6,194 nt of DNA from Pseudobdellovibrionaceae bacterium (GTDB taxonomy: Bacteria > Bdellovibrionota > Bdellovibrionia > Bdellovibrionales > JAMPXM01): positions 1-6,194 of the forward strand of contig CAJYOV010000373.1 in NCBI GenBank assembly GCA_913776405.1, written 5' to 3'. The translations under genes were made by a program, and so were the position numbers. This document shows positions 1 to 5,333 of this stretch, piece after piece; within the stretch, counting starts at the first letter, position 1; each line of letters starts with the position of its first letter. A model generated the notes under the pieces. It had not been told where the DNA came from and searched no databases. It was given only the letters and a program-made list of their open reading frames with translations.

Positions 1-150
1 AGAGCGGGCGACCGCGCCCCCAGGTGCCCCGTACCGGGAAATGTTCGTCATGAAATCAACAGTCACAAACAAGACAACGAAGACCGACAAACCGCCTAAA
101 AAGAACGCAAGAAACAGCTTGGCGATGTAGCGGTCGATAATGTTGAACAT
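1..150 (-). CDS. LptF/LptG-family permease, N-terminal fragment (runs off the left edge)
   Basis: The minus strand is open from an ATG at 150-148 to the window edge, giving exactly 50 codons beginning MFNIIDRYIAKLFLAFFLGG. The short 'I-x-D-R-Y-I-x-K-x-F' amphipathic start, followed at once by a long hydrophobic helix (about residues 11-33) and a 'VDFMTNISRY' stretch, is the typical N-terminus of the YjgP/YjgQ (LptF/LptG) family. These are inner-membrane permease subunits of the LPS transporter LptB2FG, which extracts lipopolysaccharide for delivery to the outer membrane. F and G cannot be told apart from 50 residues, so no symbol is given. The upstream bases (AGGTGC on the minus strand) make only a weak ribosome site. 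The gene is divergent from the receiver gene with 85 bp between the two start codons. The family call is recognition from the N-terminus only; the rest of the protein lies outside the window. Confidence 0.8.
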   Translation of the reverse strand, partial: MFNIIDRYIAKLFLAFFLGGLSVFVVLFVTVDFMTNISRYGAPGGAVARS

Positions 151-159
151 GGAGCACCT

Positions 160-188
160 ATGTTACGGGCTGCCGACCGCCATCGCAA
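160..188 (-). promoter_or_regulatory. Possible sigma-70-type promoter for the LptF/G-like gene
   Basis: On the minus strand TTGCGA (188-183) and TAACAT (165-160) are separated by exactly 17 bp; each hexamer matches 4 of 6 consensus bases. The predicted transcription start would fall around 153, only a few bases before the ATG at 150. Such weak hexamers are common by chance, so this is a candidate only. Confidence 0.25.
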
Positions 189-200
189 CAACCTAAAGCG

Positions 201-229
201 TTGACTGGCTTGAGGAAATTTCGTCTACT
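201..229 (+). promoter_or_regulatory. Possible sigma-70-type promoter for the receiver-nadC-birA operon
   Basis: TTGACT (201-206, 5 of 6 to consensus) and TCTACT (224-229, 4 of 6) are spaced by 17 bp in the divergent intergenic region. The start of transcription would fall at about 236, which is the ATG itself. No Shine-Dalgarno sequence lies at a usable distance: the GAGGAA at 212-217 is 18 nt from the ATG. A leaderless transcript is therefore possible. Inference from sequence pattern only. Confidence 0.35.
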
Positions 230-235
230 TGGCGC

Positions 236-1498
236 ATGGCATTGCGCGTCTTACTGGCCGACGAGAGCTCTACCATCAAGAAAGTCATGCAACTCGCACT
301 TCAGGACTTCGCGGTCGAAGTAAAAGCGGTGCATGCCGGAATTGATGTCCTCGACGTCGCGCGCTCGTTTCAACCTGATGTGGTCTTCGCGGACGTTCTT
401 CTGCAAAAGAAGAATGGCTACGAAGTTTGCGCGTCTTTAAAGGCCGATGCCACCCTCAAAGATGTGCCGGTCATTCTCATGTGGTCGTCGTTCATGGATC
501 TCGACGAGTCGCTCGCCAAGAATGCAGGCGCTGAGGGTCGTCTCGAAAAACCATTCGACGTTGAGACGCTCCGTAAGCTCGTTCTTGAACTTGTGCCGAA
601 AACTCGCACACAGCGTTTGGCCCACTTCCTAGAATTTCCGACGAAAGCGACTGAGCAGCTCCAAGCCGAAGAAGCGTCTCGCACTCAGCCGCCGCCTGAG
701 CCACCGAAAGCACCAGCTCCTCCTGCAGCTCCCGCTCCGGCAGCTTCAAAGGGCTGGTCGATGGAAAGCTTCGACGATCCGGCCAATTTCGCCGACGATC
801 TTGCGAATGATCTCACGAATGACTTCGATGACGCTTCTGAAGACGAAGCGTTCAAGCCGCTCGAGCTTTCAAGCTTTGATAGCAACTCGTCGCCAAACTT
901 GAATCTCGATGACGATCGCACAGCTGCGAACGTGAGCTTTGGCTCCGGCAATGACGATGAGTCTTGGACTCACCAAGATCTCTCTCGTTTCAAACTCGAT
1001 CTTCCGCCCGTTACGGTTGAAAGTGACGACGGCCCAGACGCCAACATTCGGATCGACATGGGTGAAGATCAATTCACGGACCCGGCGATCCCTCAACCGT
1101 CGAGACATCAAGTCGACATGACACCACCGCCCGCGCTCGAGCGAATGGACACTCTCCAGCACGACCGAGCAAGTGATCGCTTGAGCGAGTTCCATTCGGA
1201 GTATGCGAATTCCGAAGAAATAGAGATGCCAGTCGAGCTACCGGACGCCGACCTCTCGCTCGAAGAGGCCGAACTCTCGCTCGAGTCGTCGACTCTCGAA
1301 ACAGGCAAGCTGCCGCCGAAACTCAGCGCCGATCGTCTTGAAGAAATTATTCGTGCTCAGAGCCGCGACATCATCGAAGCCGTGGTTCGCAAGATCGTGC
1401 CCGATCTCGCAACCGCGATCATTCGCGAAGAGCTTGAGCGCCTCCTAGAAGATACTGCCGTGCGCGAGTCACGCGGCGGGAAAGGCCCTAATTTATGA
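236..1498 (+). CDS. Response-regulator receiver protein with long disordered acidic linker and conserved C-terminal helix
   Basis: 420 residues. Residues 3-120 form a CheY-like receiver: acidic pair D9/E10, phospho-acceptor D53 in 'PDVVFADV', G61, and K105 in 'KPF'. Aligned by spacing to CheY (D57, T87, K109), the conserved Thr/Ser position is W83, followed by S84 and S85, and the usual Pro after the Asp is Q57. Residues about 150-172 are Pro/Ala rich. Residues about 173-350 are rich in Asp, Glu, Ser and Asn and probably disordered, with a short LSLEEAE/LSLESST heptad repeat. Residues 367-406 form an amphipathic helix with 'RDIIEAVVRKIVPDLA' and 'IIREELERLLED'. A similar 'VVPDLAxxxIREEIxxL' tail occurs in receiver proteins of deltaproteobacteria and recalls, only by pattern, oligomerising tails such as that of PopZ. 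There is no DNA-binding or enzymatic output domain, so output is probably by protein contact. The ATG at 236 is the only sensible start because it begins the receiver strand. The stop overlaps the nadC start. Confidence 0.85.
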   Translation: MALRVLLADESSTIKKVMQLALQDFAVEVKAVHAGIDVLDVARSFQPDVVFADVLLQKKNGYEVCASLKADATLKDVPVILMWSSFMDLDESLAKNAGAEGRLEKPFDVETLRKLVLELVPKTRTQRLAHFLEFPTKATEQLQAEEASRTQPPPEPPKAPAPPAAPAPAASKGWSMESFDDPANFADDLANDLTNDFDDASEDEAFKPLELSSFDSNSSPNLNLDDDRTAANVSFGSGNDDESWTHQDLSRFKLDLPPVTVESDDGPDANIRIDMGEDQFTDPAIPQPSRHQVDMTPPPALERMDTLQHDRASDRLSEFHSEYANSEEIEMPVELPDADLSLEEAELSLESSTLETGKLPPKLSADRLEEIIRAQSRDIIEAVVRKIVPDLATAIIREELERLLEDTAVRESRGGKGPNL

Positions 1499-2337
1499 CA
1501 TTGATGGATTTGATTCAGGCAGCACTTCGCGAAGACATGCCAACAGGGGATCTGACAACAGACTCGCTTGCGCTCTCGCCCCGCTTTGGCCAAGCGAAAT
1601 TGATCGCGAAAGAAGATCTCGTGCTTTCAGGCACGCTGCCATTCGAACAGACGATGCTTTCGCTCGATCCAAATGCAAAAGTTCAGTGGCATTTTAAAGA
1701 AGGCGACCTCGTTCTCAATCGCCAAGCCATCTGCCATATCACGGGCGATTTGATTCAGATTTTGAAAGCTGAACGTGTGGCCCTCAACTTCATCGGTCAC
1801 TTGTCAGGGATCGCGACGCTCACGCGTTGCTACGTGAAAAAAGTTGAACATACGAAAGCGAAAATTCTCGATACGCGAAAAACCCTGCCCGGTTTCCGTG
1901 ATCTCGAGAAAAAAGCGGTCGTTCACGGCGGTGGTCAAAATCACCGTCATGGCTTAAGCGATGCAATTCTGATCAAAGAAAATCACATTACGGTCGCCGG
2001 TGGCCTTTCAAAGGCTGTCGAACGCATTCGTGAGCACACGAAAGAGCGTCTCGAAGTCGAGTGCGCTACACTCGAAGACGTTCGCGAAGCCGTACGCATG
2101 AAGGTCGAGCGCGTTCTTCTCGACAACATGTCGAACGATCTCATGAAACAAGCGCTTGAGCTCATGCCACCGGGCATGCTCGCAGAAGCAAGCGGCAACA
2201 TGAACCTTGATCGCGTGAAGTCAGTCGCCGAAGTCGGCGTCGACTTCATTTCAGTTGGTGCGATCACCCACTCAGCACCAACGGCGGATGTGAGCCTTCT
2301 CTTCGATTGGCAAGCGACCGACCTCACGTCGATTTGA
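1495..2337 (+). CDS. nadC: Nicotinate-nucleotide pyrophosphorylase (carboxylating), quinolinate phosphoribosyltransferase
   Basis: 280 residues, the normal length of NadC. It converts quinolinate and PRPP to nicotinate mononucleotide, CO2 and pyrophosphate in cytoplasmic de novo NAD synthesis. The family signatures are all visible in order: 'EDMPTGDLTT' near residues 13-22, 'ERVALNFIGHLSGIAT' at 93-108, 'DTRKTLPGFR' at 126-135, the 'GGGQNHRHGLSDAILIKENH' block at 145-164 (H150, R151 and K161 in the PRPP/quinolinate site), E189 in 'VECATLEDV', D210 in 'LLDNM', 'EASGNM' at 231-236 and 'ISVGAITHSAPTADVSL' near the C-terminus. No catalytic residue appears to be missing. The ATG at 1495 overlaps the stop of the receiver gene as ATGA, so translation is probably coupled; a GGGAAAGG stretch about 9 nt upstream may serve as ribosome site. 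birA follows after 8 bp. Confidence 0.97.
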   Translation: MTLMDLIQAALREDMPTGDLTTDSLALSPRFGQAKLIAKEDLVLSGTLPFEQTMLSLDPNAKVQWHFKEGDLVLNRQAICHITGDLIQILKAERVALNFIGHLSGIATLTRCYVKKVEHTKAKILDTRKTLPGFRDLEKKAVVHGGGQNHRHGLSDAILIKENHITVAGGLSKAVERIREHTKERLEVECATLEDVREAVRMKVERVLLDNMSNDLMKQALELMPPGMLAEASGNMNLDRVKSVAEVGVDFISVGAITHSAPTADVSLLFDWQATDLTSI

Positions 2338-2345
2338 GTTCGCCC

Positions 2346-3098
2346 ATGATTCCACCCTTCGCCTCTTGGACAAAATCGTGGGCTCTAGCTTCGGGCTTGA
2401 AGCTTCAGTTCGACCGAGAAACAGCTTCGACGAATACGCTCGCGAAAAACGATACAAACACCCTAACGAAACCGACGCTCGATCACGTCGGCGACTTCGT
2501 TAGCGACCCAACTCTCTATATCGCTGAAACTCAAAGCGCAGGGCGCGGGCGCGGGTCGAATATTTGGACCTCAACTTCTGGCGCGCTTCTCTCAAGCTGG
2601 GCCTACGCGCTTTCTTTTCCGCCGCAACCGATTCTCTCACCGCTCATTGGTCTTGCACTCTTCGATGCAGCGAAGACCGCGTTTCCGGGTCTCGATTTCA
2701 ACTTGAAAGCACCAAACGATCTCTATCTCGGCTCGAAGAAGATTGCGGGTCTTCTGATCGAGACCGTAATGACCGGCGCTGATGTCGCGTGCGTGATTGG
2801 GCTTGGATTCAATGCAGGCTCGGCGCCTGCGGATCTCTCGGCCCAAGCGACGGGTTTGAGTGACGTTCTCTCGTCACCGCTGACTGAGTCCGATTGGGTG
2901 CGCTTCCTGAACCTTGTTCGCACCAACTTCAATCTCGCGGTGAAGGACGGCCGAAGCGATCTGCTTCGAAGCGATGTGCGTCTCAGACTTGTAGCTGCGC
3001 TCAATCTTCATCCGCTGTTGCAAGAGCGTGTCTTAGAGATCGACGAATTCGGCCAGATACAAACGGCGTCACGCAAAATCTATTGGCATCAGTTATAG
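2346..3098 (+). CDS. birA: Biotin--[acetyl-CoA-carboxylase] ligase, monofunctional, with shortened C-terminus
   Basis: 250 residues from the ATG at 2346. A TTG 39 bp upstream in the same frame would lie inside nadC and adds nothing recognisable. The enzyme makes biotinyl-AMP and transfers biotin to the BCCP lysine of acetyl-CoA carboxylase and related carboxylases. Catalytic-domain motifs are present: 'STN' at 28-30, 'TQSAGRGR' at 62-69 followed by W74, 'KAPND' at 121-125 (usually KWPND), 'KKIAGLLIE' at 131-139 and 'CVIGLGFNAG' at 149-158. The N-terminal winged-helix repressor domain of E. coli BirA is absent, so this copy should not act as a DNA-binding repressor. The last 60 residues do not give a clear SH3-like C-terminal domain; only 'VLEIDEFGQI' recalls the usual 'GIDxxGxL' strand pair. 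The gene sits 8 bp after nadC in the same operon and is followed by a terminator-like hairpin. Confidence 0.88.
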   Translation: MIPPFASWTKSWALASGLKLQFDRETASTNTLAKNDTNTLTKPTLDHVGDFVSDPTLYIAETQSAGRGRGSNIWTSTSGALLSSWAYALSFPPQPILSPLIGLALFDAAKTAFPGLDFNLKAPNDLYLGSKKIAGLLIETVMTGADVACVIGLGFNAGSAPADLSAQATGLSDVLSSPLTESDWVRFLNLVRTNFNLAVKDGRSDLLRSDVRLRLVAALNLHPLLQERVLEIDEFGQIQTASRKIYWHQL

Positions 3099-3153
3099 CC
3101 TCAAATGCATTCCGTTGGAAATTCACAGGCGACTTCACATAGCTAGCGCGCCT

Positions 3154-3185
3154 CAAAAAGTTTCCGCGTTTCGCAAACGTTTTTG
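3154..3185. terminator. Terminator-like hairpin after birA
   Basis: CAAAAAGTTT (3154-3163) faces AAACGTTTTTG (3175-3185), a 10-pair inverted repeat with one bulged G. A shorter alternative pairs CGTTT (3167-3171) with AAACG (3175-3179) around a CGC loop, followed by five T (3180-3184). It begins 56 bp after the birA stop and could end the receiver-nadC-birA transcript; the A-run/T-run symmetry would allow use from either side. Visual fold only; no energy was calculated. Confidence 0.5.
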
Positions 3186-3247
3186 ACGACAAGATTCTCA
3201 TTCTAGATTACCCGAACAGTAAACGCCCGAAGTCGTTTGCGAATTCA

Positions 3248-3277
3248 AAGTGTGTGAGAATCCGATCACACTCTTTT
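3248..3277. promoter_or_regulatory. Inverted repeat / hairpin with T-run upstream of the lipoprotein gene
   Basis: AAGTGTGTGA (3248-3257) and TCACACTCTT (3266-3275) form a 10-pair stem with a single T/T mismatch around the loop GAATCCGA. The right arm runs into TTTT (3274-3277). It could be an intrinsic terminator, an attenuator in the leader, or a two-fold operator in DNA. No evidence separates these options. Confidence 0.4.
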
Positions 3278-3409
3278 CGCTCAACATCGCTTGGGTGTTT
3301 CTTTTCGAGACTCCGAAAGTAAGTTCAACCATTTAGAACTCGGCCCTCGATTTGCTCCTGCTACTTCTCACGAACTACGCACCACGCGCTTACAACCGTG
3401 GTCGGCATC

Positions 3410-3415
3410 GGAGGG
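3410..3415 (+). promoter_or_regulatory. Strong ribosome binding site that fixes the lipoprotein start
   Basis: GGAGGG at 3410-3415 lies 8 nt before the ATG at 3424. This selects 3424 over the in-frame TTG at 3352: the extra 24 residues would put an Arg-rich stretch before the lipoprotein signal peptide. Confidence 0.8.
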
Positions 3416-3423
3416 CAGCAGTT

Positions 3424-5220
3424 ATGAAAATTCAAAAAGGATTTAAGACAGCGTTGAACCTTTCACCGAAACTTTCTTCGGTGCTCGCCATAAGCGTCAT
3501 CGCCGTCGGCTGCTCGTCAAATTCTAACAAAAGTGTTAGCGCCGCTGAGCAGAACGCCCTGAGTGATCCAACGTTTTCGGCTTCAGCTTCTGCAGGTCCA
3601 ACTCCGATTCCTGATCGCAGCAGTGCTACTTCGGTTGAAGATGAAGAAGATTCTTTGATCCCGAACAACTTCGACGCGCCGTCGGTCGATCAGTTGAAGT
3701 GGGTGAAACGTTGCGATCCTAAAAATGTCGACAAGGAGCGCGCAGAAGCGATCGCGGCAGCGAAAGCGGACCCAACCTTGATTCCGGTTCGTTATTCGAT
3801 CTCGATGGGGACTCCGTTTGATGATATCGCGTACCTCGCCTACCGCCGGTCTATTCTTCGGAAAGACGACCAAGGCACAACGCCGATCTACGTCGGGGCG
3901 GCGTCGACGATGAATTACAATTCGGCTACGTCATACCATTATGTTACCGACCACTCGGCAGCTCGCACGGCCTACATCCATGGCGATCGCTGCTTCTATT
4001 CAACAGTTAAAATCAAGTCGAAGGTTGCGGGCGCCGTTCTCGATAACGGTAAGTACAATCACACGTGGGCGCTCATGCACTACGGTTCGACCTACTCAGC
4101 CGCTGATCAGGCAAAAGAAATCAGCCCACGCCTTTTTGCTGCACGTGAATCGCAAACGGAACCGCAAGTCGTGACGCTCTTCATGGCCGATATTCGTGAG
4201 CCGCTCATTCGCGGCGCGGGCGATAACTTCAATATCATCAGCCGCGACTTCTCTCAGAGCGCGACTCGCAACAAAGAGTATACGAATTCGTTCAAAGAGA
4301 TTTTCCGTCTGGAAAACATTTTCCAAATTCGTCAAACGATGACCGAGGATTTGTCAAAAGCGCAAGTCGTTCAGAAACGAAGCTTTGCCGGCATCGACGG
4401 TGCCGCTCAGTTGATCGACAACATACTTTTCACTGGCCTACGCGGCACAGTCACTTCGACTTCCTACACGCCGATTCTTCTCGACTTGGGTCGCCAACAT
4501 ATTCGCACCTCGAGTCTTGAGTGGGGCAGCTTCTTCAACATGGCTCGCCTTTCTCGCAAGAACGAATCGGATCTCAACAAAGCAAAAAAGGTGTCGCACC
4601 TGACTGCATGGGTCGGCGGCTACATCGATGAAAATGGCGACAGCTCTGGATCGAATGTGCACCAGCGCATCGCTGAAGACGGCTTCCTCGTCCTTCCAGA
4701 CGCCAGCGGCAAAGTGCAAACAAGCGAAGAACTCTTTGGCACGTTCATGACAGTCGATGGGAAAACTTACGAGAACGGATTCGAAGCTTTGAAAGCTCTC
4801 GCGAAAAAAGACTGCACATCTGACGACATCAAAAAACGCTACGTCGGCCCATGGGATAAAGAGCTCTACTCAAACCAACTCAAAGTTTGGATCGATAAAA
4901 ACAGAAACGGCATCGCCGAAGCCGACGAGCTTTCATCACTCGAAAGCCAACGTGTCTCCGCGATCAACGCTTGCAACACGATCTACCAAAATGAAAAAGA
5001 CCGCTTCGGCAACTCGACCGCTCTTCGCTCAGCGTACCTTCGCGCCGACTTCCTCGACACGACCCCGGCAAGCGACGACGAACTCGTTCACCGCATCCAA
5101 CATGGCAAACTCTCATCCGGCCGCACCGCCGAGTTCCGCACCCTGATCGACGTCTACTTCAAAGCCACACCAAACTTCTACCTCGAGAACATTGCCCAAG
5201 AAAACATCACCGGCCTCTAA
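3424..5220 (+). CDS. Large outer-membrane lipoprotein with divergent RTX-associated calcium-binding module
   Basis: 598 residues. The signal peptide is basic (K2, K5, K8), then hydrophobic (about 17-29), ending in 'VIAVGC' with lipid-acceptor C30. S31 follows, so no inner-membrane retention Asp is present and outer-membrane sorting is likely. A Ser/Ala-rich linker follows to about residue 70. Residues about 90-335 are unrecognised. Residues 349-505 match, motif by motif, a module common at the end of large hemolysin-type (RTX) proteins: 'TPILLDLG' (349-356), 'LTAWVGG' (393-399), 'EDGFLVL' (418-424), 'SEELFG' (434-439), 'NGFEAL' (451-456) and 'LKVWIDKNRNGIAEADEL' (486-503). The last is an intact EF-hand-like loop with D491, N493, N495, E499 and E502. 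The earlier loops, normally DxNGNG type, are degenerate. The terminal 95 residues are helical-looking and unassigned. The role is unknown; surface adhesion or envelope structure is only a guess. It seems to be transcribed alone, with palindrome-type hairpins on both sides. Confidence 0.85.
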   Translation: MKIQKGFKTALNLSPKLSSVLAISVIAVGCSSNSNKSVSAAEQNALSDPTFSASASAGPTPIPDRSSATSVEDEEDSLIPNNFDAPSVDQLKWVKRCDPKNVDKERAEAIAAAKADPTLIPVRYSISMGTPFDDIAYLAYRRSILRKDDQGTTPIYVGAASTMNYNSATSYHYVTDHSAARTAYIHGDRCFYSTVKIKSKVAGAVLDNGKYNHTWALMHYGSTYSAADQAKEISPRLFAARESQTEPQVVTLFMADIREPLIRGAGDNFNIISRDFSQSATRNKEYTNSFKEIFRLENIFQIRQTMTEDLSKAQVVQKRSFAGIDGAAQLIDNILFTGLRGTVTSTSYTPILLDLGRQHIRTSSLEWGSFFNMARLSRKNESDLNKAKKVSHLTAWVGGYIDENGDSSGSNVHQRIAEDGFLVLPDASGKVQTSEELFGTFMTVDGKTYENGFEALKALAKKDCTSDDIKKRYVGPWDKELYSNQLKVWIDKNRNGIAEADELSSLESQRVSAINACNTIYQNEKDRFGNSTALRSAYLRADFLDTTPASDDELVHRIQHGKLSSGRTAEFRTLIDVYFKATPNFYLENIAQENITGL

Positions 5221-5248
5221 GAAGCCGGAAGGTGCCAGGCTCCTTTTT
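5210..5248 (+). terminator. Terminator-like palindrome after the lipoprotein gene, possibly a dispersed repeat
   Basis: CCGGC (5210-5214) pairs with GCCGG (5224-5228) across the stop codon. This is directly followed by AAGGTGCCAGGCTCCTT (5229-5245), an imperfect palindrome with one mismatch pair, ending in five T (5244-5248). With G-U pairs the second stem extends to GGAAGG/CCUUUU around a small loop, as expected of an intrinsic terminator. The GGTGCCAGGC palindrome also has the look of a short repeated intergenic element, which cannot be judged from one copy. Confidence 0.45.
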
Positions 5249-5293
5249 GAAGCCCAGCGCGTCGAAATCTCGACTCTAACCGCTCTCTCCTGA

Positions 5294-5333
5294 TATGGCT
5301 GTTTCACCTGAAAAGAAAGGTGGAGCAGCCATG
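5294..5333 (+). promoter_or_regulatory. Hairpin masking Shine-Dalgarno and AUG of the GyrI-like gene (candidate RNA thermometer or translational switch)
   Basis: The left arm 5294-5308 and the right arm 5319-5333 pair without interruption over 15 positions: 7 G-C, 5 A-U and 3 G-U (5294-5333, 5302-5325, 5304-5323). The loop at 5309-5318 is UGAAAAGAAA. The right arm contains the ribosome site GGTGGAG (5319-5325) and ends with the start codon ATG (5331-5333), so both are buried. The core GGAG faces UUUC, a U-rich anti-Shine-Dalgarno resembling the layout of fourU thermometers. The pairing is seen directly. Regulation by temperature, a protein, an sRNA or a ligand is inference, and no energy was computed. 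Confidence 0.6.

Larger units (their letters stand above)
3099..3423. other. 325-bp intergenic region and leader of the lipoprotein gene
   Basis: No convincing gene was found on either strand. It contains the post-birA hairpin (3154-3185), a second hairpin with T-run (3248-3277), a long-range pairing that covers the Shine-Dalgarno sequence (3343-3416), and the ribosome site of the lipoprotein gene. A possible promoter is TTGACG (3183-3188) with TAGATT (3204-3209), but the 15-bp spacer is short. If used, it would give a leader of roughly 200 nt containing the hairpins. Confidence 0.5.

Noticed and set aside
1983..2327. 114-codon minus-strand ORF inside nadC, and similar long antisense ORFs across the window
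   Set aside because: Serine/arginine-rich translations are complementary-frame shadows of well-supported genes, without ribosome sites or recognisable domains.
2307..2345. TTG start of birA inside nadC
   Set aside because: It adds 13 residues with no family resemblance; the ATG at 2346 gives the expected short N-terminus of a monofunctional ligase.
3253..3270. CRP-like site TGTGA...TCACA upstream of the lipoprotein gene
   Set aside because: The spacer is 8 bp, whereas CRP/FNR-type sites of this form have 6; the half-sites are better explained as part of the longer hairpin 3248-3275.
3352..3423. N-terminal extension of the lipoprotein from a TTG at 3352
   Set aside because: The extra 24 residues include an Arg-rich run ahead of the signal peptide and lack a ribosome site, while GGAGGG is ideally placed for the ATG at 3424.
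3099..3423. Expected coaX (type III pantothenate kinase) after birA
   Set aside because: birA is often followed by coaX in related bacteria, but no fragment of it can be read here in any frame; the region is non-coding.
5295..5330. ATG at 5295 as the start of the GyrI-like protein
   Set aside because: No Shine-Dalgarno sequence precedes it and it would put 12 polar residues before the anchor helix; kept only as a possible alternative initiation site.
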